This document shows, in pieces, positions 31,565 through 38,894 of a stretch of 64,000 nt of DNA. How positions within the stretch are numbered: position 1 is the first letter of the stretch; every line of letters begins with the position of its first letter. The stretch lies in NCBI RefSeq assembly GCF_001279585.1, contig NZ_LGEC01000126.1, positions 62,001-126,000 on the forward strand. The letters are read 5' to 3'. The notes beneath the pieces are model-generated. The model saw nothing but the letters and a program-made list of their open reading frames with translations. It ran no database searches and was not told the DNA's origin. This stretch comes from Nocardiopsis sp. NRRL B-16309 (GTDB lineage Bacteria; Actinomycetota; Actinomycetes; Streptosporangiales; Streptosporangiaceae). The translations under genes and the position numbers were made by a program.

Positions 31565-32050
31565 TCACAGCCTCATGTCGTCGAGGAGGTCGGCGAAACC
31601 GGCGCGTTCGGCGACGACCGCCAGGACGTCGCTGGGCAGCACTCCGCCGCCGACCGACAGCGAGCGCAGTTCGTCCGCGGTGATCCCCAGGTCGGTGAGC
31701 AGGCGGCCGTCGCCGTCCGGAGCCGGATTGGGGCGCGCTCCCGCGCTCTCCGCCGGCTGGGGGGCGCCGAGGCCGCCGGCCTCGGAGAGCACCGCCGCGA
31801 GCGGGTGGTCGTGCACCACCCGGGCGTCGGACAGGTAGACACGGGGCTCGCCGTCCTCCTCGGCACGGACGAGAGCGAACCACTCGTCGTCGGCCTCGAT
31901 GAGGAGGAGGGAGAGGTCACCGCCCCGCTCGACGGCGAAGTCGATCATGAGGTCCGTGATGTCGTCGATGACGTCCACGTCCCCGAGTTCGACCTCGGTT
32001 CCCCGCCACGTCTTCCCGTTGGGGGCGAAGACAGCTGCGAAGATCGACAC
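31565..32050 (-). CDS. tRNA adenosine deaminase-associated protein (paralog 1)
   Basis: 161 residues, acidic. It belongs to the actinobacterial family found next to tadA and named for that linkage; no biochemical role is established. Conserved pieces include SLLLIEADDEWFALVR, RVYLSDARVV and the C-terminal LTDLGITADELRSL...PSDVLAVVAERAGFADLLDD (given in parts). An Ala/Pro/Gly-rich linker at about 100-120 separates two domains. It is clearly homologous to the next gene upstream, with the same strand order and same C-terminal helix pair, so the two form a tandem duplication. Confidence 0.82.
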   Translation of the reverse strand: MSIFAAVFAPNGKTWRGTEVELGDVDVIDDITDLMIDFAVERGGDLSLLLIEADDEWFALVRAEEDGEPRVYLSDARVVHDHPLAAVLSEAGGLGAPQPAESAGARPNPAPDGDGRLLTDLGITADELRSLSVGGGVLPSDVLAVVAERAGFADLLDDMRL

Positions 32051-32092
32051 CGCGCGCGCTCCTGTTCTCCGAGGTGTTCGTCCTGGTACCCC

Positions 32093-32599
32093 TTACCCCA
32101 TCCCGTCAAGTACACGCTGGAAGGACTGGGCGAATCCCAACCGTTCGGACACGCTGGCCAGGACCTCGTCGGGGTACAGGTCCAGGTCCCCCGCCAGCGC
32201 GCCGAGCTCCATCTCGTCCAGGCCGAGGTCGGCCACGATCGACAGGTCGCCGGCCGGCAGGACCTGGTCGAGGTCGTCGTCGTCCGGCTGGTCGATGTCC
32301 AGGTAGTCCAGGACGTCCCGGGCCACCTGCCAGTCGACGGAGGCGGTCACGTCCGAGAGGAAGAGGGAGACCTCCTCGCCGTAGACCCTGGCGATGATGA
32401 AGAAGTCGTCGCCGACCGAGACCAGCCCGAGGGAACCGCTGATGCTGGGCTGCTGCCGCAGCGCGTGGACCAGCCCCTTGAGGTCGCGTGTGAGCGACAC
32501 GGGGAGGAGTTCGACGTCCCAGTACTCCTCTTCCCGGTACGCGATCGCCGCGAAGTCGCCCGAGTCGTCGTCACCATGATCCAGAACAGTCATCGTCAC
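32093..32599 (-). CDS. tRNA adenosine deaminase-associated protein (paralog 2)
   Basis: 168 residues, strongly acidic. Matching blocks to paralog 1 are DDFFIIARVYGEEVSLFLSD (versus EWFALVR...RVYLSD) and DLGLDEMELGAL...YPDEVLASVSERLGF (versus DLGITADELRSL...PSDVLAVVAERAGF). The N-terminus is different (EEYWDVELLPVSL). An Asp-rich turn (DQPDDDDLDQ) replaces paralog 1's Pro/Ala linker. It is the first gene of the three-gene unit ending with tadA, 42 bp before paralog 1. Confidence 0.8.
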   Translation of the reverse strand: MTMTVLDHGDDDSGDFAAIAYREEEYWDVELLPVSLTRDLKGLVHALRQQPSISGSLGLVSVGDDFFIIARVYGEEVSLFLSDVTASVDWQVARDVLDYLDIDQPDDDDLDQVLPAGDLSIVADLGLDEMELGALAGDLDLYPDEVLASVSERLGFAQSFQRVLDGMG

Positions 32600-32928
32600 C
32601 CCAGCCCGGCCGGTGCAATAGGTGCGGGCGAGGTCCCGCCGATCGCCCGCGCGTGTGTCATGGTAACGATCACTTCCGCCTCGCCGTCGCCCTTGTCTCC
32701 TGCGTCAGTCCGCCCACGTTCTCATGAGAACCGACGCGCCGCCTCCCTGCGGGCCGTTCCGGGGAATCGGTGCCCGCCGCGCGCCGTCCGGGCCGTGGCC
32801 CGCGGTCGGGCTTCTCCTCCCCGGTGGGACGCGAGTGAACCCTGGTACGGGGGTCGCTCACGGTTAGACTCGGGCCGACCCCTCATCCCCACCACCGTCC
32901 TGTTGTCCCAGCTCATCCGGAGAACGTC
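32600..32928. other. Divergent intergenic region upstream of upp, with a palindrome
   Basis: Upstream sequences of the TadA unit (minus) and upp (plus). TAGACT at 32865-32870 is a likely -10 box for upp. GTTCTCATGAGAAC at 32718-32731 is a perfect 14-bp palindrome that could be an operator; its half-sites are in the opposite order to the LexA box (GAAC..GTTC). No gene seen. Confidence 0.45.
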
Positions 32929-33582
32929 TTGGAAACCCTGGTCGTCGACCACCCCTTGGTCGCGCACAAGCTGACCACCCTGCGCGACGTGGGAACCGAC
33001 TCGCCCACCTTCCGGCGGCTCACCGACGAGTTGGTGACCCTCCTCGCCTACGAGGCGACACGGGACGTCCGAGTGACCGACGTCACCATCCGGACCCCGC
33101 TCGTGGAGACCACCGGCACACAGCTCACGCGTCCCACGCCGCTCGTCGTCCCGATCCTGCGCGCGGGCCTGGGCATGCTCGACGGCATGACCCGCCTGCT
33201 GCCCACGGCCGAGGTCGGCTTCCTGGGCATGGCCCGCGACGAGGAGACCCTGCAGCCCGCCACCTACGCCGACCGGCTGCCGCAGGACCTGTCCGGCCGC
33301 CAGTGCTACGTGCTGGACCCGATGCTGGCCACCGGCGGGACGCTGGCGGCGGCACTCAAGCTCCTGGTGGACCGGGGGGCCGACCACATCACGGCGCTGT
33401 GCCTTCTGGCCGCCCCGGAAGGGCTGGTAGCGGTCGAGCGGAAGCTGACCGAAACCCTGAGGCCAGACCACGGCGCGACGCTGCGGGTGGTGACCGCGGC
33501 CGTGGACGAGCGCCTGAACGAGCACGGCTTCATCCTCCCCGGCCTGGGCGACGCCGGCGACCGCCTCTACGGCTGCGCCTGA
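32929..33582 (+). CDS. upp: Uracil phosphoribosyltransferase
   Basis: 217 residues. It salvages uracil to UMP with PRPP. Seen: VDHPLVAHKLTTLRD at the N-terminus, VPILRAGLGMLDGM, the PRPP-binding motif YVLDPMLATGGTLAA and the uracil-binding end GFILPGLGDAGDRLYG. Full normal length. It begins with TTG at 32929, with GGAG six bases upstream; this start gives exactly the conserved N-terminus. Single gene with its own terminator. Confidence 0.95.
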   Translation: METLVVDHPLVAHKLTTLRDVGTDSPTFRRLTDELVTLLAYEATRDVRVTDVTIRTPLVETTGTQLTRPTPLVVPILRAGLGMLDGMTRLLPTAEVGFLGMARDEETLQPATYADRLPQDLSGRQCYVLDPMLATGGTLAAALKLLVDRGADHITALCLLAAPEGLVAVERKLTETLRPDHGATLRVVTAAVDERLNEHGFILPGLGDAGDRLYGCA

Positions 33583-33603
33583 CGGCCGGCCCCGCACGCC
33601 GAC

Positions 33604-33635
33604 AGCGCCCGACCGGTCTCCGGTCGGGCGCTTTT
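33604..33635 (+). terminator. Terminator of upp
   Basis: AGCGCCCGACCGG and CCGGTCGGGCGCT form a perfect 13-bp stem with loop TCT, followed by a T-run. This is one of the few hairpins in the window with a classical U-tract. Confidence 0.9.
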
Positions 33636-33985
33636 TCGGTTCTTTTCGGATGTGGATGAATGAACGTCCGTAAATCGGGCATTGATCCCTCGCCGAGCGC
33701 GTCGACCCAGGTGGCAGCCGGAGGTCGGGCAACCCGCGACACGGTATTGCATTAGCCGAATTCATTTCGAGATTGGAACGTAACCGATTACAGTGATCAT
33801 GGTTCCTGACCACCCGTAACCGGGTCGACCCACCAGGCCGAAACCACCCCACACCGGCACAGCCGCTGACGGCCGAGTCCAGTGTCCGCCCCGGGACGCT
33901 GCTCCGCCGACCCTCCAACGGCTACGTAAAGCCCCCGACCGCCTACGCTGCGCCATCAGCCGCCCCCAGGCCCTCAAGGAGTGAG
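33636..33985. other. Intergenic region with an AT-rich patch
   Basis: The stretch 33740-33800 (GCATTAGCCGAATTCATTT and GATTACAGTGATCATGG) is much poorer in GC than its surroundings and probably holds a promoter. GTAACC (33780-33785) and GGTTCC (33800-33805) form an imperfect inverted repeat. I see no gene. Confidence 0.35.
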
Positions 33986-34228
33986 ATGCCCGAGAACCGC
34001 TACCCCGCGACGACCAGGACAGCCCCCGACACGCACTTCGGCCCGGTCGTCAGTCGTCTGTCCTCCGAGTTCTCCGGCGTCCACCACTCCTCCACCGTCA
34101 CCCGCTGCGTCGACGCGGCTAGACACGGGGCGCAGGACGTCACGGGGCGGGCCACACCCGACCTCGTCGAGCGCATCGCGCGCCAGCACCTCCAGGTGCT
34201 CGCGATGGCGTTCGCCGAACAGCACTAG
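33986..34228 (+). CDS. Small three-helix-bundle-like protein
   Basis: 80 residues, AAGGAGTGAG just before the ATG. Three predicted helices: PVVSRLSSEFSG, STVTRCVDAARHGAQDV and TPDLVERIARQHLQVLAM. The pattern resembles the small three-helix-bundle dimerisation domain found alone or with arsenate-reductase/phosphatase proteins in actinobacteria. No catalytic motif or membrane segment. The family assignment is tentative; the ribosome-binding site and codon pattern make it a real gene. Confidence 0.65.
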   Translation: MPENRYPATTRTAPDTHFGPVVSRLSSEFSGVHHSSTVTRCVDAARHGAQDVTGRATPDLVERIARQHLQVLAMAFAEQH

Positions 34229-34538
34229 GCCCCGGTCGCACACCGGGTCGGTCGCCGCACGGGTCAGGCGCCGGTCCGGGGCGGTCGCCAGGCCGGGCCG
34301 GTTCGGTCGCCGCGTCGGGTCCGGTCGCTTCGACGCGCTGACGTGCGGGAGTCGAAGACCATTCCGGACCACCCTTCACTGGGTTACCAACCCCACCGGA
34401 ACCGGACACACCCCGCAAGCCTCGAACCGACGACATACCGCCACGCCGAGGGTGGGCCCCAGGCTTTACGGGCATCATCGTCAATGCGAGAATCACTGCT
34501 GGGTCGGTGGGTCAGGTGGATTCCAAGGGGAGTCAGTC
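34229..34538. other. Intergenic region
   Basis: The 310 bp hold direct Arg/Gly-codon-like GC-rich sequence (repeats of GGTCGCCGC and CCGGTC) but no credible gene. AAGGGGAG at its end is the ribosome-binding site of the next gene. Confidence 0.35.
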
Positions 34539-34703
34539 GTGGCGAAGTTGAAGAAATGGGGCGGTTACGCGCTCATCGGTTTCGTGGCGTTCTATCTGCT
34601 CACGCAACCAGAAAGCGCCGCCGGGGTGATCCAGAGCGCCCTGGGCGGGCTCATGGGCGGCGCGGAGTCGATGTCCCGCTTCGTTAACGCGCTGCTGCCG
34701 TAA
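34539..34703 (+). CDS. Small single-span membrane protein
   Basis: 54 residues from a GTG at 34539, with AAGGGGAG nearby upstream. A basic N-terminus (AKLKKW) precedes a hydrophobic helix GGYALIGFVAFYLLTQPE, then a Gly/Met/Ser-rich amphipathic stretch (SALGGLMGGAESMSRFVNALL). This is a common layout for small actinobacterial membrane proteins of unknown function. The PH-domain membrane protein starts 17 bp downstream, so the two are likely co-expressed. Confidence 0.75.
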   Translation: MAKLKKWGGYALIGFVAFYLLTQPESAAGVIQSALGGLMGGAESMSRFVNALLP

Positions 34704-34720
34704 GGGGTTGGTCCGCTGCC

Positions 34721-35233
34721 ATGCGGCTCGTCGCGTCGAGCAACAGCGCTCCAGCGTCAGTCAACCGCTACCTCCTGCCCCATGAGCAGGACGTGGTGAC
34801 CATCCGTCGGCACCCGGCGGTCCTGATCGGTCCGGTCGGAGCGGTGCTCGGCGCGCTGATCTTCGCCGGGATCCTCAGCAATCTGCCGTTCGCGTCCGAC
34901 AGCGCCGCGACCCTGGCCATCATCTGGTGGCTGTGGCTGCTGGTGCTGGTGTGGTTCGTGTGGCGCGTGGCCGAGTGGTCCGTGGACTACTTCGTCATCA
35001 CGTCGGCCCGCCTGCTGCTGACCACGGGACTCATCACCCGCCAGGTCAACATGATGCCGCTGGGCAAGGTCACGGACATGCGGTTCGAGCGGACACTGCT
35101 GGGCCGGTTCCTCGGTTACGGGACGTTCGTGATGGAGTCCGCCGGACAGGACCAGGCGCTGAGCAGGATCGCCTTCATCCCGTACCCTGAGCAGCTCTAC
35201 CTCGAGGTCGTGGGGCTCATCTTCAAGGAGTAG
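34721..35233 (+). CDS. Membrane protein with bacterial PH domain (bPH2/DUF304)
   Basis: 170 residues. Two closely spaced transmembrane helices (VLIGPVGAVLGALIFAGIL and LAIIWWLWLLVLVWFVWRV) are followed by a PH-like domain starting YFVITSARLLLTTGLITRQ and continuing MPLGKVTDMRFERTLLGR and LGYGTFVMESAG. This is the common PH-domain layout of actinobacterial membrane proteins; ligand and partners are not known. It follows the 54-residue membrane protein closely and ends in a strong hairpin. Confidence 0.82.
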   Translation: MRLVASSNSAPASVNRYLLPHEQDVVTIRRHPAVLIGPVGAVLGALIFAGILSNLPFASDSAATLAIIWWLWLLVLVWFVWRVAEWSVDYFVITSARLLLTTGLITRQVNMMPLGKVTDMRFERTLLGRFLGYGTFVMESAGQDQALSRIAFIPYPEQLYLEVVGLIFKE

Positions 35234-35255
35234 CCGCCCGCGTCCAGGTTCGACG

Positions 35256-35284
35256 AGAGCACCCGCCGTCCCGGCGGGTGCTCT
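35256..35284 (+). terminator. Terminator of the PH-domain gene
   Basis: AGAGCACCCGCCG and CGGCGGGTGCTCT form a perfect 13-bp stem with a 3-nt loop, 22 bp after the stop. Confidence 0.85.
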
Positions 35285-35485
35285 TCGCCGTCCGGCCCCG
35301 CACGGAGATCCGCGTTCGACCTTCGTTCACCTTCCGTTCACCTAACTCACCGGCCAGGCTTCCCTGGCCGCGACGCGATGTGACCGAGCCCTCCCGGACA
35401 GCCTCGGCCACCCCCGTGACCTGCGGCGCCGCACATCCGACCGAGAGGGACCCGCTGCCCGGCGGACGCGTCAGGGGAAAACGAA

Positions 35486-35514
35486 TTGACTTGAAGGTGA
35501 ACATAGGGTTAACT
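35486..35514 (+). promoter_or_regulatory. Promoter of the 75-residue small protein
   Basis: TTGACT (35486-35491), 17 bp, TTAACT (35509-35514), in an AT-rich patch of an otherwise GC-rich 314-bp gap (35234-35547) that holds nothing else beyond the upstream terminator. The start codon is 33 bp downstream with a strong ribosome-binding site. Confidence 0.7.
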
Positions 35515-35547
35515 CGGGTGATCTGATACGGAAACGAGGAGGTTCCC

Positions 35548-35775
35548 ATGGCACGCAGCAACAATGCGCCACACCTCGCTCGCTCCACCGAGGCCGGTGG
35601 GCGTACCCGCCCCGAGGCCGAGACCCGGCGGCTCACCGGACTGACGACCACCCCGGTCCACGTCCCGCAGCCCCGCGACGGTGCCGACACCACGCGTTCG
35701 GGCCATCCGATCATGCACTGGGTCATGGTCACCGACGACAACGGCCGCACGCGCCCCGAGGCGCGCTGGCTGTAA
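35548..35775 (+). CDS. Small protein with repeated GRTRPEA motif
   Basis: 75 residues. A strong site (GAGGAGG) precedes the ATG, and a good sigma-70-type promoter lies upstream; a terminator follows, so it is a complete monocistronic gene. The heptapeptide GRTRPEA appears twice, at residues 18-24 and 66-72, framing a Thr/Pro/Arg-rich middle and a SGHPIMHWVMVTDDN strand-like segment. I do not recognise the family. It is basic overall, has no signal peptide or membrane helix, and the strong expression signals suggest an abundant protein. Confidence 0.75.
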   Translation: MARSNNAPHLARSTEAGGRTRPEAETRRLTGLTTTPVHVPQPRDGADTTRSGHPIMHWVMVTDDNGRTRPEARWL

Positions 35776-35888
35776 CCGACGGACGCGGCGCAGGCGGCCT
35801 CCGCGCCACGGACCCACGGTCCGTCGGCGCGGTGCCCGAGCCGCCCCCGCGACCGGAGAGCCGCCAGGCCTCGGCCATCGAGCGAGTG

Positions 35889-35914
35889 AAGGGCCGCCCC
35901 GAGGGGCGGCCCTT
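35889..35914 (+). terminator. Terminator of the small protein gene
   Basis: AAGGGCCGCCCC and GGGGCGGCCCTT form a perfect 12-bp stem around GA. Confidence 0.85.
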
Positions 35915-35948
35915 CGTGTGTCCGGCCGGCGGACCGCCGAAGTTCCTA

Positions 35949-35978
35949 TGTCGACAAATCGGCTTGTCCGTGAAGCGA
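35949..35978 (+). repeat. Direct repeat flanking the ABC-F gene, left copy
   Basis: TGTCGACAAATCGGCTTG (35949-35966) is repeated exactly at 38064-38081, and the next 12 bases match at 8 positions (26 of 30 in all). The two copies bracket the ABC-F gene and its leader. Confidence 0.7.
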
Positions 35979-36046
35979 GATACAGACGACCGCAACCCCA
36001 CCACTGACCGTGACGTCGGAGTGACTCCCGTCTCATTCGCCTGCGC

Positions 36047-36081
36047 TTGCACTTCAGCATGACGAGACGTATCGTCTTGTC
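36047..36081 (+). promoter_or_regulatory. ABC-F promoter overlapped by the shared TetR operator
   Basis: TTGCAC (36047-36052), 17 bp, TATCGT (36070-36075). The palindrome ACGAGACGTATCGTCTTGT (36062-36080) covers the -10 box and is the exact reverse complement of the site at 13539-13557; identity extends to 21 bp (36061-36081). Transcription should start at about 36082-36083, which is the A of the leader ATG. Confidence 0.75.
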
Positions 36082-36082
36082 C

Positions 36083-36106
36083 ATGAGGCTGTACTTCTTC
36101 CTGTAG
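36083..36106 (+). CDS. Putative leader peptide MRLYFFL of the ABC-F gene
   Basis: An ATG placed about seven bases after the -10 box opens a seven-codon frame, MRLYFFL, ending in TAG. It has no ribosome-binding site, so it would be translated as a leaderless message. Short, aromatic-rich leader peptides upstream of ABC-F and Erm genes are stalling sensors for macrolides and related drugs (for example the MsrD leader MYLIFM). The 225-nt stretch between this ORF and the ABC-F ATG contains mutually competing inverted repeats, including GGACACC (36117-36123) with GGTGTCC (36175-36181) and an intervening GCGAC-type hairpin. Attenuation is inference. Confidence 0.6.
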   Translation: MRLYFFL

Positions 36107-36331
36107 CAACCGCGCCGGACACCCGTGTTCCGAGCACCGCGACCCGCTGATCTGCGGCGTCGCGCCGCTCCACCGGTGTCCCATCCCGCGCGGTCGTGCC
36201 GGGCAGCCTCCACGTTCCCTCGCGACATGACACCCGCCCTCGTGGGCGCGTTCCTGTCCGAAACCACGTGCCACAGGCCGCCTCTCGCCGACCCGCGCCC
36301 CCACGGATCACACGAGAGAGGACGCCCCACC
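36107..36331 (+). other. Regulatory leader of the ABC-F gene
   Basis: The 225 nt between the leader peptide and the ABC-F start hold several inverted repeats (36117-36123 with 36175-36181; a GCGACCCGC...GCGGCGTCGC hairpin near 36139-36162) and no other gene. The arrangement suits an attenuator. GAGAGAGGACG at its end is the ribosome-binding site. Confidence 0.5.
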
Positions 36332-38047
36332 ATGACCACCGGACTTCGCTCCCGCTCCCAGCTCACCCTCACCGACGTGGCCAAGCGCTACGGGGACCAC
36401 CTCGTCCTGGACCGCGTCACCCTCGCCATCGCACCCGGGGAACGCGTCGGTGTCATCGGCGACAACGGCTCGGGCAAGAGCACGCTGCTGCGCCTGCTCG
36501 CCGGACGGGAGCGCCCCGACAACGGTGACCTCGTCGTCCGGGCGCCCGGGGGCGTCGGCTACCTGCCCCAGACCCTGGACGAGGTTCCCGGCGCGTTCCC
36601 CGCGGGCACGGTCCAGGGCGCCGTCGACGCCGCCCTGGCCGACCTGCGCGCACTGGAGCGGCGCCTGCGCCGGGCCGAGGCGGGACTCGGCTCCGCCACC
36701 CGCGCGGAACTGGACTCCTACGGCGACCTGCTCGCCGAGTTCGAGATCCGCGGCGGCTACGACGCCGACGCCCGCGTCGACGCCGGACTGCACGGGCTGG
36801 GCCTAACCGGCCTCGACCGCGCCCGTCCGCTGCGCACTCTGTCCGGGGGCGAGCGCTCCCGCCTGGCCCTGGCCGGGGTCCTGGCCGCCGCGCCCGAACT
36901 CCTGCTGCTGGACGAGCCCACCAACGACCTGGACGACCAGGCGGTGGCCTGGCTGGAGGAGCGTCTGCGCTCGCATCGCGGCACGGTCGTCGCCGTCACG
37001 CACGACCGCGCCTTCCTGGCCGGGGTGACCGGCACCGTGTTGGAGGCCGACCACGTCGCGCACCGGATCAACCGGTACGGCAACGGCTACGACGGGTTCC
37101 TCGCCGCCAAGGCGGCGGCCCGGTCCCGCTGGATCCGGGAGTACGAGGAGTGGAGGCTGGACACCGCCCGCCAGCGGCGCCTGGTCCGGAACAACGCCCA
37201 GCGCCTGGACGACATCCCCCGCCGGATGGCCAAGGCCGCCTTCGGGCACGGGGGTTTCCGGCTGCGGGGCGCCGACCACGGCGCGCGGAGCCGGATCCGT
37301 GTCGCGAAGGAGCGGTTGCGGCGGCTGACCGACGACCCAGTGCCACCGCCCCCGGTGTCCCTGCGGATGACCGCCGAGTTCTCCTCGGCACCGCCGCAGG
37401 CGGATCCGGAAGCGCCCGGTTCACCCTCGCCGGAGGTGCCGGTCGGGTCCGGTGCACCGCCCGCCGCCGTCCTCGACCGCGTCCGGGTCGGCCACCGCCT
37501 GGACGTCGAGGCCCTGACCGTGGCCGCCGGCGAGCGGGTCCTGGTCACCGGTCCCAACGGAGCGGGCAAGACGACCCTGCTCAGGGTGCTGGCCGGGGAA
37601 CTGGCCCCGACCTCGGGCTCGGTGTCGGTGTCCGCCCGGGTCGGCCACCTGCGGCAGGACGACCCCGTTCCGCCGCCCGGTCACACGGTCCTGCGGGCCT
37701 ACGCCGAGGGGCGTTCCGAACCGCCCGAAGACCTGCGGGAGGAGTTGGGATCGCTCGGCCTGTTCCGGCCCGCGGAGTTGGACCGGCCGGTCGCGGCGCT
37801 GTCGGTCGGCCAGAGGCGGCGGATCGAGGTGGCCCGGCTGACCTCGGGCGTCCACGACCTCCTGCTGCTGGACGAGCCGACCAACCACCTCTCCCCCGGC
37901 CTGGTGGAGGAGTTGGAGCAGGCACTGTCCCGCTACACGGGCGCGCTGGTCATCGTGACGCACGACCGGCGGGCACGTGAGCGGTTCTCCGGCCGACGCG
38001 TGGAGCTGCGGGAGGGAGCGGTCTTCCGTGATTCTGACGCTCAGTGA
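36332..38047 (+). CDS. ABC-F type ribosomal protection protein
   Basis: 571 residues, two ABC ATPase domains with no membrane segments. Domain 1: Walker A GDNGSGKST, signature LSGGERSRLALAG, Walker B LLLLDEPTND, switch His in VVAVTHDRAFL. Domain 2: Walker A GPNGAGKTT, a diverged signature LSVGQRRRIEVAR, Walker B LLLLDEPTNH, VIVTHDRR. The Arg-rich interdomain linker (about 275-375) includes EYEEWRLDTARQRRLVRNN and a Pro-rich stretch, resembling TlrC/CarA/OleB-type actinomycete proteins that displace macrolides, lincosamides or similar drugs from the ribosome. The ATG at 36332 follows GAGAGAGGAC. Control seems dual: TetR operator at the promoter and a leader peptide. Confidence 0.87.
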   Translation: MTTGLRSRSQLTLTDVAKRYGDHLVLDRVTLAIAPGERVGVIGDNGSGKSTLLRLLAGRERPDNGDLVVRAPGGVGYLPQTLDEVPGAFPAGTVQGAVDAALADLRALERRLRRAEAGLGSATRAELDSYGDLLAEFEIRGGYDADARVDAGLHGLGLTGLDRARPLRTLSGGERSRLALAGVLAAAPELLLLDEPTNDLDDQAVAWLEERLRSHRGTVVAVTHDRAFLAGVTGTVLEADHVAHRINRYGNGYDGFLAAKAAARSRWIREYEEWRLDTARQRRLVRNNAQRLDDIPRRMAKAAFGHGGFRLRGADHGARSRIRVAKERLRRLTDDPVPPPPVSLRMTAEFSSAPPQADPEAPGSPSPEVPVGSGAPPAAVLDRVRVGHRLDVEALTVAAGERVLVTGPNGAGKTTLLRVLAGELAPTSGSVSVSARVGHLRQDDPVPPPGHTVLRAYAEGRSEPPEDLREELGSLGLFRPAELDRPVAALSVGQRRRIEVARLTSGVHDLLLLDEPTNHLSPGLVEELEQALSRYTGALVIVTHDRRARERFSGRRVELREGAVFRDSDAQ

Positions 38048-38063
38048 TGTCGACGTAGCTCTT

Positions 38064-38093
38064 TGTCGACAAATCGGCTTGGCCATAAACCGA
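38064..38093 (+). repeat. Direct repeat flanking the ABC-F gene, right copy
   Basis: Starts 17 bp after the ABC-F stop and matches 35949-35978 at 26 of 30 bases. A related but weaker match, TGTCGACAAAGCGGCTG, occurs at 38909-38925 inside the 3' end of dnaB. The rest of the 364-bp gap (38048-38411) holds no gene, apart from the terminator at 38371. Confidence 0.7.
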
Positions 38094-38370
38094 TTAAGCA
38101 GCTGACCGATATGGGGACGTCTCGCGCACCGGGACCCGTCCGACCATACCCGCCCGTGTCGGACGGGTCCCCCGCGGTCTCCCGGTCGATCCGGTCACGC
38201 CCACGGAGCGACCGGGCGAGGCCGTCCAGGCGGTGCGCTTCCGCACGCGCGCGGTCCCACGAGGGGTGACACATGGTGGAGTCTCCTGTCGTCGCCGTCC
38301 ACGGGCACCGGGACGCACGAGTGGGGGTGAGGGAGGGGCGGCGGCACGGAAGCGCCCCGCGCCGCGGCGC

Positions 38371-38407
38371 CCGTCACCGGTGCCGAGCACCACGGCACCG
38401 GTGACGG
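38371..38407 (-). terminator. Terminator of the glyoxalase-type gene
   Basis: CCGTCACCGGTGCCG and its exact complement form a 15-bp stem with a 7-nt loop, just after the minus-strand stop at 38412. Confidence 0.85.
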
Positions 38408-38411
38408 CGGA

Positions 38412-38822
38412 TCAGCGCGCTTCCTGGATACGGACGAGGTTGCCCGCGGGGTCGCGGAAGGCGCAGTCACGGACACCGTAGGGCTGCTCGGTGGGTTCCT
38501 GGACGACCTCGGTGTCGCCGGACTGCACCCTGGCGAACGTGTCGTCGAGGTCGCGCGTCGCCAGCAGGATCCAGCCGTAGGTGCCCTTGGCCATCATCTC
38601 GGAGATGGTGCGGCGCTCGTCCTCGGTGATCCCGGGGTCGGCCGCCGGCGGTGCCAGGAGGATCGACGTGCCGGGCTGGTCGGCGGGGCCGACCGTGATC
38701 CAGCGCATACGGCCCTGCCCGACGTCGCTGCGCACCTCGAAGCCGAGGACGTCCCGGTAGAAGGCCACGGAGGCCTCGGGGTCGTCGTGCGGGAGGAAGG
38801 TCGTGTGAATGGTGAGGTCCAT
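38412..38822 (-). CDS. VOC-family (glyoxalase/dioxygenase-like) protein
   Basis: 136 residues with the two beta-alpha-beta-beta-beta modules of the vicinal oxygen chelate superfamily: FLPHDDPEASVAFYRDVLGF at the N-terminus and GVRDCAFRDPAGNLVRIQEA at the end, the latter carrying the usual Arg-Asp-Pro-x-Gly-Asn motif. The first metal position is His in TTFLPH/TIHTT; a conserved Glu near the C-terminus could complete it. Substrate unknown; members include glyoxalases, fosfomycin- and bleomycin-resistance proteins and dioxygenases. Monocistronic with own terminator. Confidence 0.82.
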   Translation of the reverse strand: MDLTIHTTFLPHDDPEASVAFYRDVLGFEVRSDVGQGRMRWITVGPADQPGTSILLAPPAADPGITEDERRTISEMMAKGTYGWILLATRDLDDTFARVQSGDTEVVQEPTEQPYGVRDCAFRDPAGNLVRIQEAR

Positions 38823-38894
38823 GGCTCCGAGACTAGACCGCGCGTCCGGCCAGGGCTTCTCGATTCCTGACCGGTCCGCGTGTCACCCCCGGGG

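Noticed and set aside
32718..32731. LexA/SOS box upstream of upp
   Set aside because: The actinobacterial SOS box is GAAC-N4-GTTC; here the half-sites are reversed (GTTC...GAAC).
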